A stretch of DNA of 64,000 bases from Strigops habroptila (lineage: Eukaryota > Chordata > Aves > Psittaciformes > Psittacidae). The stretch lies in assembly GCF_004027225.2 (NCBI RefSeq), contig NC_044278.2:53955411-54019410 (forward strand), written 5' to 3'. The notes beneath the pieces are model-generated. The model was not told the DNA's origin and searched no databases. It was given only the letters and a program-made list of their open reading frames with translations. Numbering within the stretch: the stretch's first letter is position 1; each line of letters begins with the position of its first letter. This document shows positions 1 through 11,941 of the stretch, piece by piece. The position numbers and the translations under genes were made by a program.

Positions 1-43
1 AAGTAAGTCCTTGATTTACAAGACTCATATTTCCTTCTCACAG

Positions 44-231
44 ACACGTAGGAAAAGATTTTGATTGCCAGCAATATATAAAAAATGCAAGGAAGAAAAA
101 TATTGGGTGCCATATGAAAGAAATATATTTCCAGCCATCAAGAAAAATTAATTTAAACATAACTGTAAGAGATCTGAGGAAGAATTCAAGGCTGCTGTCT
201 TATTACAAAGCTTTCACACCTCAGGCAATAG
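44..231 (+). CDS. CSF2RA: CSF2RA-like exon: end of second extracellular domain
   Basis: Acceptor TTCTCACAG before 44 and donor G|GTAAGT after 231. The frame begins with the third base of a codon and ends in phase 1. The peptide runs from HVGKDFDC through GCHMKEIYF and LNITV to TPQAI, matching the cysteine-bearing C-terminal half of the second domain of human CSF2RA (a YYIQ...GCH segment there). LNIT is a possible N-glycosylation site. An ATG at 114 lies inside this exon and is not a start. Confidence 0.78.
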
Positions 232-3200
232 GTAAGTATTTCCTATTATTGCCTATTATAAAAAGTTCATTTATTGATTATTTCATTAGTCTGGAAGGGA
301 AAGAAACCCTCTTCCTGTCTCCCCAGCTTGTCTTTCCTGAAAAGCCTGTATCTTTCCATTCTAACACTCTCCAGTTATAGACAAAGATCACTGCTCAAAG
401 AGACAAGGGAAGAAGGGGAAGGGAAAACAAAATCTAAAATGGAAACCCCAGTGTGGCATACACCACCTGTGGAAAGACACAGCTTCATGCAGCCACAGCC
501 ACTGGAGCAAGAACAATGACTTCATGGACTAGCAATGCTGTCACTCACCCTCTCTGTCTCTCTCTGTCCTTTCCTCTGGCACTACATATCAGACATGTCA
601 GCCCCAGACTCACTGATCCTGTCAACAGAGACTTGCTGTACACTTCTGCTTCTGCTGGGAGGGTTTTTTCAGAAAATTCCAGTTGCGGTTCCTCCCTGCA
701 ATGCAGTGGAAGCCAGAGAGGGCTCAGGCTGTTAGAGTACTCCAGCACAACACCTGTGATCAGTGCCCTAACACTCACCATGTTAGAAAACAACTGTAGA
801 CTTGCTTCTCTAAACCAAAAACTAAAATACTGGGAACCCAAATGTCATTTGCTTCCAAGCCTATACCTTGTCCCTCTTTAAAAAACCCCATTGCCATTGA
901 ACTCCTTGCACTTCTATGTTCATGACGAACACAGTGACAGGAGGGGGATTTTTGTTTACTTGATTACATCTCCTAAGCACATCTTTCTTCCTCTGTAGCA
1001 AGTACTTGCTTGCTCGTTTACAAGAGAGAAAGATTTCTTAAGCATCTGTGGCAAGTGTCATATATCAAACATACATATTGCCAGGAGCTTGTATCCCTTC
1101 AGTAACCCCCCAGTGAGAGATTAAATTAATTTTTCTTCTGAAGTTATTCTTCCAGGTTTATGGGCAGACTTGGAGTATCCCACAAGACACACGTATCCTA
1201 CATGGCAGGGAGCCTGTAGCAGCTCGGAGGTCTCCTTGATACCCACACAGACTCTGGAGGGTGAACTCACAGAGCCTGCTTCTCCTGTCCACCCTTACTA
1301 CCTTCTCTAGAAAGATACATGGAATCATAGAATCAACTAGGTTGGAAAAGACCTTTAAGCTCTTCAAGCCCCACCTTTACCCCTTTACCACTGCCAAGGC
1401 CACCACTAAACCATGTTGCTGAGGGTCTCATCTACATGTTTTTAGAACACTTCCAGGGATGGTGATTCCACCACTGCCCTGGGCATGAAACAAACCCCCA
1501 TATTTTTCTTTATTTTGGCTCAGGAATGAGTGCTACTTAGTGAGCAACACTTTTAAAGAAAATGTGTCACTGAATGCCGCCTTTGAGTGTGATAAACTCC
1601 AAAATAGTCAGCTGAGTATTTTAAGGACTAACACACTGTATTTGTTTTGCATAAGCATAAATATCAGAAAGAGCATGAAGTACAGAAGGTCTCTCTGTGC
1701 TCTTTTTTTCAGAGAAACTGAACCCGCCTATCAACATCTCAGTTTCCCTTGAAAACAGAAGTATTCAAATTCACTGGAAACCCCCGCCTACAATCGGTTC
1801 TGCAAGTAGCAAGTGTTTTTTGTATGAAGTGAAAATAACAGATCGTAAGGTAATAATTTTTTTTTTAAGTGTTACATTTTATCTGCATAACTGCCATAAC
1901 AATTAGGCAGCACTTGAATTTAACAGAGTTAAAAGTCAAAAAAACTTTAAAGATATCCCAAGGTCTTTCATGAATAATCCAACTTTTCTTGTCTTTCTGG
2001 TCAACATGGAAAATCAACACGTTTTCTGAAGTTTTTCAAAGTCATGCTTGCATTGAAGTGCATTGGTTGTTTTTTTACTTTTCATCTTGAATTTGAATCC
2101 TACATTAGTATTGCATAGATTATTGACTTTTTTGTTATAGAAAATGGAGTATTGATAAAAAGAAAAGTTTAGGAGCTGGTTTGATAATAGTTTTTTAGGG
2201 AAAAAAAAGACACGTTATTGTAGTTGTTTCTACATATATCACTAAAAGAATCACACCTGGTTTTTGCATACATTATACATATTTTAAAATCTTTATGGTG
2301 TATGAGCATCTTCTCTTAGTTTTAACAGCAAGAAATAGAACAGTGTTATGGTTTAGGTTATGCCATATGGTGACTAAATGACACCTGACATTACTTAGTG
2401 GCATTTTTAAATTACCTGTAAGAGCTGAAAATTTTTCATGCAGATTCTTATTTGAACCCCAAGAGTACAAATCTAAGCACTTAATTCAGAATATGGTAAG
2501 TATGAAATCCAGATGTTTATTGGAATGTGAATTTCCTAAAGATTCAGAAACCTAATTACTCAGGTTTATATGGCAGTTTTCATTCAAGCTGTCTTTGAAG
2601 CTGTGTTTGTTTAAGAACCTAAATCTCTTCTAACACACAGTCTGCTAACTGCAGTCAGTGCACAGTACTCTAACACTTTACCTAAAGTGGCTACAAACAT
2701 TTAAAAGACAATTAAACTCTGAAAGAGCATATAAATAAATTGATATGTATCTACCCTTTGTTAGACATGGTAGAAAGGTGAAGTGCAATGAGAAAGACAC
2801 ATTATTTATCACATAAAGTTATCTATCTTTATAAATTACAGCAGGGTTTATTAATTCAGATACAGTGCTAATAGTGCTAGCCAGCTTCCAGAACAGAGCT
2901 GGCTTTTCCCATGTTCCCTTGTTGCAACACATGGAAAAAGAGCTCAAGGTCTATACATGGACATGCAAAGCTTCCCAGTCCTCTTTGGGTTTTTGCAGCA
3001 AACAGATGGATAGCCTTCTTCTAGGCCACCTCTGCAGATAATTATCATTCCCTAAACCATTCCTAAATCTAATACTTAAAAATCCATGCTAGAGACATCT
3101 GGGGACTTGTCTATTCACAAAGCTCCTAAGTGCTAAAGGCAGTGAGCAGAGGGATTAAGGGAGGTTCATGCTGGATCTTTGGTATCCTGTTCGTATAAGG

Positions 3201-6200
3201 GTACCTGCTAAGTGAGGGAGCTTTAAAGTAGATTTGAGGAGAATCAGTATCAAAGCTGATAATGATTAAAATAGTAATTATCTATCCCAGAAGCAGAAAA
3301 GGAAGGGGGCAACGTTAAGGAAGAAAACTGCGGCAGTATTACAGAGCAATATTACAGGAAACACAGGAGGGGGAAGCATGAAACAAGCTTGAGATTTTGT
3401 TTCCTGATCAAAGCAAGGTCTTAATCTCTGTCACAGAAACTTAATGAGTTGAGCTATTAGGGTATCCATAAGAAGACTTGTAGGCATTTGTTGCAGAACA
3501 GGTAAGAGTATAATGATTAAGATTTATTTATTTATTTGCTTGTTTGTTTATATATTTATTTATTTATTCTGAATACCCGAAGCGATGACTTGCTGAATAC
3601 TTACCAGTACAAATAAAAATACTGTACAAATTGATAAAGCTTAAAAGTAGGGAGTTAAATCTGCAGGTAACTGGAAGATAGGAAGGGTTGGAAAATACAG
3701 TGGGAAACAAGATTAGAATTCAAAATGTTGGATAAGTCTGAAATCCACAAGCCAAAATTCAGTAATAAGGAAAATCCTATGATTAGGAAGTAGAGGTCAG
3801 ATGTGTCAACACAAAATAAAGAATTAACGTGTAGGCAACAATGCAGAAGAAAAAATGTCTGTGGATTACACTGAGCCACCGAGTCTATCATTCCACGTGT
3901 TATTACACAAAGGTCAAATTACTCAAATTTATATGACAGACATGTCACATGTAAGATGTAGGTTGTGACTAATTTGACCTTCTAGCTACGGAGTTTCATC
4001 TGAAGTTTCAAACTGGGCTTTGGGCATCACCACAACATATAAACATGCTAGGAAAAAGGTTCAGAGAACATCAGTGGGAGTTCTAGGAATAGAAGACTGA
4101 GGGACGTGTTCTAGAGTAAAGGAGTGTAACTTGTGCTAACAGTCTCCTGGTAAATAAAAGAATATAGGGATCATACTTATCCATGCCAATCTATGAGTAG
4201 GATAAAACATGACTGGTTAAATTCAAAGCAAGGAAAATGTAGGCTAGAAGTTAGGAAAAGTGTCCTAATAACAAGGAAGGCCTAACACAGAAACAGGTTT
4301 CTGAGGCTGCTTGGGGATGGCTCTGTATAGAGTTATGGACAATAGATTAGACATCTTCCACGAATGCTTTGGGCAGATGTAACTGAAAGTTGCTGCACAA
4401 GAAGGTGGCCTACATAACTTCATAAGAAGTCTTTGAGTCTTGCAGTTTGGAAATTTCCTATGATGACATAAGCTTATTACTGGCTCATTAGAAAGAGATT
4501 TTCAGACACAGCTCTTGGTTAGCACTCAACCATTGCAGTAATTTCCAGTTTGCTTTTGAAATCCCAAGGATTTTCCTCCATTTTTACTTACTTTTGAAAA
4601 ACTTAGCATGTGAACTTTTGGACCTATGTTTGGCGCCAGCTCAGGAAAGGCCTTAAGGAGCATGAAGGAAGAGAAAGAAATGGCATAATACACAGGATCA
4701 AATCCACACTACACCAGTCAGAATGAGGAGACTACAACATCACTTTTTCTTAAAGTTGGACTTTTGGTACTACCTCACCATGATTTCCTAACACCAAAGA
4801 TGCAAAGCTTCTGGGCTCCTCTGTGTCTGAGATGCATACTTTCTAATTCTCTGCAACTTCCTAACATTATTCTTAATTTTTACAAGCAGGAGTTTTCTGC
4901 TTTCTTTTTTGTCCCTTCTTAAATTCTTAGCATTTTTTATTTACAGAAGTTGGCTTCAGTTTTCAAAAGTGATGAATGATTCAGAGATCCCTCTGTTTTA
5001 ATCTCTGACACTCCTTGTGTGGGCTTGATCTTTTGAAGTGACGTGCTTTCTTTTATAGGCACAATTAAAGATGTTTGAAGGTAGTCACAAAAATAGTGAA
5101 TATTCCTCACAAACAGTCAGCTGAAAAATGCAAGATTTTATTCTACCAGACAAGTAAGTATAGCACACTACTCACACGAAAATCTTGAAACTTGCAGTTT
5201 CATAGTTACTGTATTTGCCCTACATTTGGTGTGATAAAAAATGAAAGGGGAATGTGTTTTCAAATTCTTACTGTCCTACTATAGCTGATACTTCCTTCCA
5301 TCTTATCAGTTCCAGTCTTTCCTTCATTTTTCAGTCCTGAGTTTTAACACATGGCAGGTAAAAGTCAGATTGTGTCTGGACGTGAATACCTGTTCTGAAA
5401 ATCTCTTCCTACTAGATTAGAGATGTAAATAATAGTATTTGACATCCCTGGATTTGTATCTGTCTGAATTACAATGTAAAATCACCTAAAATAATCCCCT
5501 AAACCTATCTTGAAAGATTGAAAATGTCACTGGAGAGAAATACGAGTATCCGTTTCATAAGCCAGCAAGAAAATGTGCAGCACAAGTGAGGGTAAAGAAA
5601 GAGAAATGCATAAGAAACAAGATTTGGAGTGAATGGAGTGAACCAGTGTTTATTGATGATGGTAAGTTATCATGTATTTATTATTCATAACCCTTATCAT
5701 TAGATATGTTATGATCCATACCATTCAACATATTTACTTAATCATTGCACCTGTTCTTCTCCTTGCTGTATTATTGTATCATAGAAGTACCTAGAGGTCC
5801 ATGTCATGCACCAGGCTCACATGGCTCTAGGTACTGTAGGGAAAGGCAGTCCTTTGTCTAATGACTTGTACTTCCTTGGTCCCAAGGCAGTCTTGCACAT
5901 GGCTGTTCTCCTGAGGTAAATTACATCTGACTCTTGGCAACCTTTAGAAAACAATAATGGTCAGCAGGTGAAAAGCTCTGAACACCGCTCTGACTGCCCT
6001 GCAAGGGACAGCCCAAGCATCCCTACAAATGCTTTCACCTGGAGTTAGTAAGCCAAGAAATTCACAAAAGTCATAATATTCACCAAATCACTTAGTCCTT
6101 AAGGACTAAGTCTAACATCTCTTTTACTACATCAGGGGAGTAATTTCTTATCTGAAGAGGTAGGAAATGGTTTAGCTCTCATTTAAGTAAATGTATATGC

Positions 6201-9200
6201 TCTGGCACCTACAGCTCACTTCAGCGCAAACAAAACAAGAGCCTTGGAATACTTTTCCTTCACCTGCTATGACTCGATTTCAACATTCATGTACTAACAA
6301 GGGAAACTTGTGCTTTTTGTGATGACAAAAAAGCCTCCACATGCAGCAGCTTCCTGATGTCAGGCGATGTCAGGCTAGGTAAAGGGGAAGTAGTATAATG
6401 GAGTGGTGTTATATTTATGGAGAGAAACTGATGCATAGATTTGCCTCTGCAGGTTGACATGCAATACTAATAATAATAAAAAAAAAGAGTACAATACTAT
6501 TGGTAGTGAAACAGAACAAGATAAACATATTTACTTAATGCAACAGACTGTATTTTGGAATATTTCTTTTTGATCTTGAGCTTCAAGTACATATTTATCT
6601 GAAGACACAGGAAATACAAGGCCAGACATTACTGTTTTTGCAATGGATTGAAAGTAAATTCAGTTACCGGGTTTATAGGACGTTGGCTGCCTACTCTACC
6701 ATATGCTTCACTGCACCCCAATGGTCTGCTCAGCTGCCACCTATGTTGGCCCAGATTCATTCATCTAATTTCAAAAGCATTTAACTTGTGAAATGCTTGG
6801 AGAGAGAAACCTAGTTGTTTCACATGTCCACTGTGGTGAAGGAGAGAACATGTTTCAGGCCATCAGAGACTTAGATTGTCCTTGAGGGATGATGCTTCTC
6901 ACTGAAGGTAGGAAGAGCCCAGGATGATAGCATGGCCAGCAGACGGGTCTGCCTGGTGTGACATGTAGGCAGTGGAGGGGAGGAAAATTAGAAGGGCTTT
7001 TACTGGTGGGGGAACGTAGATTTACTTGCTCCCTGCCAGCCTCTCACCACAAGAAGGAAATGAAGTTAAACAGTCACCCATCCTGGTTCCAGCCTAGAAA
7101 ACCTTGTTCTCAGCAGCTGTAACTGTCCTTCAACTGTTTTCTACACCACTGCTTTCCCAGCTTCCGTTACAGCTGTTGTAGAGGTTGAACAATCACAGCA
7201 TGTTTCGTCCCCTTCAGAAAAGCTTACGGTGGACAAGACCACCATTGCATACAAGCTGTAACATCCACATGTGTTCAGTGCTGAGTGTCGATTTACCCCT
7301 GGAGTACACTGCATATATGCACAAGTTCATGTGACACAGCCATCTCCCTTCTTTCTTCCTGTGCTCAAAGACAATCAGTGACTTTTATAAAATGAAGCTA
7401 TATTACATAGAGGAGTCACATCCTTGGGAAAACCTCTTTAAATATCTCCTTTGATGTCTAGAGAAAGTTTTCTGCCAATTTTGTTTTGCATTCCATTGAA
7501 ACTATATTCTTTGCTGCTAATTTGGAACATATATAAGTGGACATTATGAAATGTATTTTAATATTGCCTAGATTTAAAAAACCCCTGGTATTAGTAGTGT
7601 CATTCATGGTAACTACGTGAAAGTCACATACCTAATTTCATAGACACAATGAACTGAAAGAATTGAATCTTTTTGTGGAATAATGTGAAAGGAAAAAACA
7701 TTCGATATTTTTATTTTGGAATTTGTCAATTCTTCTGATGAAAGTCTTGAAGGGGTGTGCAGTGATCTGCTTTTTGTTTGCTTCTACATGACATTCCAGT
7801 GTTTCATCTACGATATGTGCTACATTTCTTTAAGAATGCATTTTGAAGAGACACTTCAGCCTCCAATTAAAAAAGCTGAAACATCAAAATGAAATAACAT
7901 AATTCAAAACATAACTAAAATATTTGTTCTGAAATGTTCCTTTGACATGAAAAGAATTTGTTAATTTTCTCGTGGGAAACATTCACTTTCCATTGGAATC
8001 AGCATATGCCCTTGAAAAAAAACCACAATTTAAACTGATCTCTTCAGTATAGAAACTTTCTGCTAAAAAAGAAATGTTTAGTCAGCTTTATTCATTTATA
8101 GAAACTTGAAATAATTGGTCTAATTTTTAGAGCTGCTGAGCATTCATAGATCGCTTTGAAGTTAATAGTAGTTCAGAGGTGTTCTGCATTTTTGCAAACC
8201 AAGCCACTTGTTTTGATTTCAAAGTACTGTTATCTGCGGCTGAGTTTAAGCATTTATATCTGAAAAAAAGCCCCCTCCCCCAAAATGGTCTACCTAAAAG
8301 AATTTACATGCTGCTGCTGCTTCCTCCTTTCCAAAATGCATGAAGTAAGAAAGCAAGAGAAGAAAACCTCTTTGTGGTTCAGCTGATGCAAAGACAACTG
8401 CTTCCTCTTCTCCTGGGTGTGTACGTGACATGGGGTTAGCAGAATGATGAAGAACAATTACCTCAGACAAAAGGTTTTCTACTACACACTCCAGAGATTG
8501 TTCAGAATATGTTTTCTGAGCCTTAATCTCAAAAGACAAGAAGGGGAAAACTCCCTTTTGATCTTAAAGTGAATAAAGCATAGTTTTTTATTTTAGCAGA
8601 CCTTAAAGGCTATTCTTATTGCCCAGAAGTTTGAGAGTATTTTCTTGGTTTCATATGAAATTTGTGGAAATTCATAATATCCTTGGTTTAAACTACAGAT
8701 GAGTTCAAACTAGGAACTTTTGTTCAATTCTTTTGTTCTTTGAATTTTATCTAGGTTGATCCTAAAACCACTGTTTAACTGGCCTTAGACTGTTAACATT
8801 TTAAGAGTTGTTCCTGCCAGTTTTTCTTTGAAGTATTCAGTTCAAAGTAATCCAAGCTCATGTAGTTATAAAGCTAGGTACTGAACAAACAAACAAAATT
8901 GCCAAAAATACCTGTTTAAGTAAGCTGAAGACACTGATATTTTGGTATTTTGAGTATTTTGGAGGAAGGAATGCAGGGTACAGAGCTGTAGTATTTGTTG
9001 AACAATATAAATATGTGTTACTGGCTTTTCTTTAGGACTATGCCTAGCAGCATTAAAAAAGGTAAATATAATGAAAACCAAATGTTGTTTCTTGGGTCAA
9101 AGAGAATATTTTGTTTGACAAAAAGCTTTTATTTTCATTTTGCCTGAAACCAGTTACAGCTGTGAAGGGGTGTTAGTGGAGGATCATGGTGCATGGAAGC

Positions 9201-11941
9201 GGGAGGTGGCAACAGCAAGAATCCAGAAGCAGCTGGGGCAGCAGCAGAAGTGTCAATCGCATATAGAGAGAGGAATCAGGGCTGGATGGAAGTACCCAGT
9301 GGAAGGACAGGCCATGGCCAGCATATGAGAACAGAAATCTGGGGAAAGGAGAGGATCGAGTCTCCTGGAGCACAGGAAGCAAGGGAAAGTGCTGGATGAA
9401 AACAGCAGCAAGGCTGAGGGCTAAAAGGAGGAAGGAACAGTGCTAAAGTCAGAAGTCCCCGTTTCACCTAAAAAAGCTCCAGGAAATGTTTCTTTAAATT
9501 GATGGCAGTTCAGGAATAGCACAATAATTACCAGTCAACACATAATTAATTAATTTATGAACTACCCTTCCTCACATTATTAACATTACTTTTCCCTCTT
9601 CTTTTTAAGAAAAGACAGTGGATGTCATGCTGCTAAGCCTCACATCATTTTGTCTCCTGATTTTCCTTGGAGGTTTGCTGATATGTGCATGTAGAAGGTA
9701 GTGTACATTTCTGGAAGGAAGTATAAATTTCTGGTGGAAGAGAGGTCATTGCGAGGGTAAACAAACTATAAAATGGATTAAAGTTAACCACAGACCTTCT
9801 CAGATCAATTATGTTTACACGAAGCATGTAATTGTGCATTTCCCACTGCTGTTCTGACAAAAGAGTTCTAGGTGTTAAGACATAGTGTAAGATACTGAAC
9901 CCTATTGCTGTTATCTCACAGCTCCCATCACAGTCCTTGGAGCTCCAGTCTCACACCCTACTCTCAGATGCCTTTCTGTGCGTTTCTATAAACGACATTT
10001 TTTCATCCCACTTGACTGCTGCCTCTCTACCCTCCATGTGGCTTTACCCCGTGTTTTTGCATGTCCTGCATTCTGGGCCACCAACATTAATCACGCCAAA
10101 GATGAACTGCATTTGCCCTGTTGACCAATTTTATTTCATAATCCATGAGAATTACCTACAGCAGTATTTTACTGTAAGATGGACAGTTTACAAGAAAGAA
10201 ATAAAAAAAGGAAGTCAGACTGATGGAGGGAATTTGCTTTGCTGTACTATTAGAACAGCAAAGTAATAGTAATGGTCCTACACCCACCAACAATTAATGC
10301 AGTCTGCTTCCTCCATGTCACTACTTTTCTGCCTGGTGATACAGCTTCCCTATTGACATGGCAGAGAAGGCTTTCTTGAACTGAAAATTAAACTTGTTCA
10401 GGATAGGATGATAAATCAAGATGTCTTAATATTTGGAAGGCGCAGTATGGCATGGCCTCTGTTAAAAGTAAATTGCTTATTTAATTAATGACTCAATATT
10501 ATTTCTGATTAAGATAAAAGAAGTACTCATGTGCTCTATCTTTCAGTAAACAAAGACTCAAGGAACTATAGATCTGAAAGAATTAATATTAAAATACAGA
10601 ATAAAACGTTTCCCCTGTGGCAAACAAAATGTGATTAAAAGTCATCTGCATCTAAGCATAAAACAGTATTCTGGTCAAATAATGAGGAGTGACTCTGGCC
10701 TCAAGAGAGGAATTCAGCTGATAGATACCTTTGGTGTAAAATTTATATAGTATTCAAACCAAACAGATAATCCTTTGTGCTGAAACAAAAAGTTTTCACA
10801 GTTCCGTGCAAACACCACTCACTCTCAAACCTTAATTCTGCTAGACTTCAGCAAAGGAGTTAAAAGATGTTTTTGATCCTATGCCTGCTCACTGTCATCT
10901 GATGTTTTTTTCTTCGATTATCACACATTATAAGTAATATTTTTAACAATGAAAAGCACATATAGGAGTGATTTTTTTACCTATAGAAATAGTAGTAGCA
11001 TGCAACAAGCTCTCACTTTGCTTGGAAAACATGTGCTTGTGCATATCCATATGGTTCTTTTAGACCTCTAACAGGCTAAAAAACAGTTAGGCTGAAGAAG
11101 ACTGGGAAAAATGTTGAGCAAAATGTCTGCAGTGAAATAAAATAGGGTAGAATGGCTTTAGAAATGGCAGATACCTGTCTATTGGTGTATCTATTACAAA
11201 GCAATATTGACTGAGCTGTTCTTCAGACAATTAATAGTCTCATGTCTGTATCACTCTCTTGTAGGTATCAATGCCTGGAAGTTATAACCATGCCTGTTCC
11301 ACATCCTTCAGATAATATCAAAACTTGGTTAGCTGCAGATGACACTCACCACCAGGTAGTAGGTAACACATATGGTATTATTGCACATATGGTGCAACGT
11401 TACGTTTGGAGCAGCAGGCTATTTCCAAGAAACACTTGGGAAAAGGCATGCACCATGATTGCAGTGAAAGAGGACAGAAAGCTTGTGGAGGTTACAGGAC
11501 AATGATCTTGTAAGAGAGGGTGGAGCAAATCCTTAGGGGAGTATAATCTCTAGTGTGCCTTAAAGTGCCCGTAAAAGTTAGACTGTGACTTTGACATAAA
11601 ACTCAAGTACATAGTCATGTAATCCTAGATGGTGGCAAGCAACAAAATTAAGCCTCAGAACAACCAGGCAAATTTGCCTGTGAGCAACTTTTAGATTGAG
11701 ACAGTAACCCATATGATCACTGTACTCTAGTTACATGACAGCATAAGTAATCTGTACTAATCCCTGATACACCGAATAAGTAGCATGCTTGTAACAATAT
11801 TCAGAATTTGTAATACCATTGAATACAGATGTTGTGCATAATGCAATTTTTATCCAACAGAATCAAATGTCAATGCAAAGGGAGATGCACTCAGACGCTA
11901 CTATAGGAATACCAGAAGTGGATGGAGATGAGAACATTTAA
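44..11941 (+). CDS. CSF2RA: CSF2RA-like cytokine receptor alpha chain, 3' part (six exons; 5' exons outside window)
   Basis: Class I cytokine receptor ligand-binding chain of the GM-CSF/IL-3/IL-5 receptor alpha family; such chains bind the cytokine at the cell surface and signal with the common beta chain through JAK2. Exons 44-231, 1713-1849, 5517-5661, 9610-9697, 11265-11355 and 11861-11941 join with phases 1, 0, 1, 2, 0 and encode the last 242 residues. Seen: a GCH segment in the second domain, NPP opening the third domain, WSEWSEP at residues 145-151 of this fragment, a membrane segment at about 162-183, box 1 MPVPHP at 195-200 and a short acidic tail. Family knowledge: human CSF2RA is 400 residues, so about 160 residues, including the signal peptide and first domain, should lie left of the window. 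CSF2RA is preferred over IL3RA or IL5RA by the GCH and DDG-junction resemblance and by adjacency to CRLF2. The family call is secure; the exact paralogue is less so. Confidence 0.8.
232..1712 (+). other. CSF2RA-like intron with a CR1 fragment
   Basis: AT-rich intron between two well-formed splice sites. Apart from the antisense CR1 tail near 1319-1490 I see no structured element; the open frames at 453-881 and nearby have no recognisable protein content. Confidence 0.6.
1319..1490 (-). mobile_element. CR1 LINE 3' end fragment
   Basis: The + strand begins GGAATCATAGAATCAACTAG and continues GGTTGGAAAAGACCTTTAAG, the reverse complement of the CR1 3' terminus (AAGGTC...CCAACC...ATTCTATGATTC). 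Upstream CR1 sequence follows in antisense to about 1490, with several indels, so it is moderately old. Confidence 0.85.
1713..1849 (+). CDS. CSF2RA: CSF2RA-like exon: first half of membrane-proximal fibronectin III domain
   Basis: A long T-rich tract and CAG precede 1713; donor AAG|GTAATA follows 1849. The split codon gives E, then KLNPPINISV, IQIHWKPPP and FLYEVKIT. The NPP opening and HW-KPP strand are characteristic of the third domain of CSF2RA/IL5RA-type alpha chains. INIS and ENRS are N-glycosylation sequons. The exon ends in phase 0. An alternative donor five bases upstream (C|GTAAGG) would break the frame with the next exon. Confidence 0.85.
3522..3568. repeat. ATTT-rich simple repeat
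   Basis: Runs of TTTA/TTTG units (TTTATTTATTTATTTGCTTG, then TTTATTTATTTATT), interrupted but clearly tandem. Confidence 0.8.
4215..4380 (+). mobile_element. Ancient CR1-like 3' UTR fragment
   Basis: Words such as GGCTAGAAGTTAGGAAAAG, AACAGGTTTCTGAGGCTGC and TTAGACATCTTCC, in this order, resemble the CR1 3' UTR (ggctgg...ttaggaaaag, aacaggttgcc, ttagacaa). It is strongly diverged, with unclear ends and no terminal repeat. Confidence 0.45.
5517..5661 (+). CDS. CSF2RA: CSF2RA-like exon: WSxWS half of membrane-proximal domain
   Basis: Encodes IENVTGEKYEYPFHKPARK, then a basic cysteine-containing strand, then IWSEWSEPVFIDD. The exact WSxWS box is diagnostic of class I cytokine receptors, and the EYPF and PARK spacing resembles the same part of human CSF2RA. 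The donor is G|GTAAGT. The chosen acceptor (TTGAAAG before 5517) has a weak pyrimidine tract but is the one that keeps phase 0 with the preceding exon. Confidence 0.87.
5662..9609 (+). other. CSF2RA-like intron
   Basis: Intron of about 3.9 kb. It holds a 20-bp perfect palindrome at 6091-6110 and a somewhat GC-richer stretch around 9140-9470 that I could not assign. No repeat family or exon is recognised otherwise. Confidence 0.55.
6091..6110. repeat. Perfect 20-bp palindrome
   Basis: CTTAGTCCTT followed directly by its reverse complement AAGGACTAAG, with no spacer. Confidence 0.9.
9610..9697 (+). CDS. CSF2RA: CSF2RA-like exon: transmembrane segment
   Basis: Acceptor CTTTTTAAG before 9610, donor AG|GTAGTG after 9697. 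The phase 1 start completes a glutamate codon; the peptide is EKTVDV followed by about 22 hydrophobic residues (MLLSLTSFCLLIFLGGLLIC) and then ACRR, a cytoplasmic stop-transfer sequence. It ends in phase 2, matching the next exon. Confidence 0.85.
9698..11264 (+). other. CSF2RA-like intron
   Basis: AT-rich intron of about 1.6 kb between the transmembrane and box 1 exons. The 109-codon frame at 9937-10266 has no recognisable domain and lies between consistent splice sites, so it is treated as intronic noise. Confidence 0.55.
11265..11355 (+). CDS. CSF2RA: CSF2RA-like exon: cytoplasmic box 1
   Basis: Acceptor TCTTGTAG before 11265, donor CAG|GTAGTA after 11355. The split arginine codon is followed by YQCLEVITMPVPHPSDNI and KTWLAADDTHHQ. 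The MPVPHP proline motif sits where family members have the JAK-binding box 1 (FPPVP in human CSF2RA). The exon ends in phase 0. A longer apparent frame across it (11242-11505) reads through the intron and is not the coding unit. Confidence 0.82.
11356..11860 (+). other. CSF2RA-like last intron
   Basis: About 0.5 kb between the box 1 exon and the last coding exon. I see no repeat or other feature. Confidence 0.55.
11861..11941 (+). CDS. CSF2RA: CSF2RA-like last coding exon
   Basis: Acceptor TTTTTATCCAACAG before 11861; 26 codons then TAA at 11939-11941. The peptide starts NQMSMQREMHSD and ends EVDGDENI. It has no tyrosine, so the whole cytoplasmic tail has only one, next to the membrane. The total tail of about 58 residues matches the short tail of human CSF2RA. 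Primary sequence similarity is weak here; the assignment rests on phase, position and length. Confidence 0.68.
   Translation, partial: NQMSMQREMHSDATIGIPEVDGDENI

Larger units (their letters stand above)
1850..5516 (+). other. CSF2RA-like intron
   Basis: Intron of about 3.7 kb, AT-rich. It contains an ATTT-rich simple repeat (3522-3568) and a decayed CR1-like stretch near 4215-4380. I recognise nothing else. Confidence 0.6.

Noticed and set aside
453..881. 142-codon + frame in the first intron
   Set aside because: Lies between two phase-consistent exons of the receptor gene and has no domain.
10547..10572. A possible alternative short exon after TCTTTCAG giving SKQRLKEL and a stop
   Set aside because: An acceptor-like site in phase with the transmembrane exon, but the box 1 exon at 11265 fits the family better; no evidence that the short form is used.
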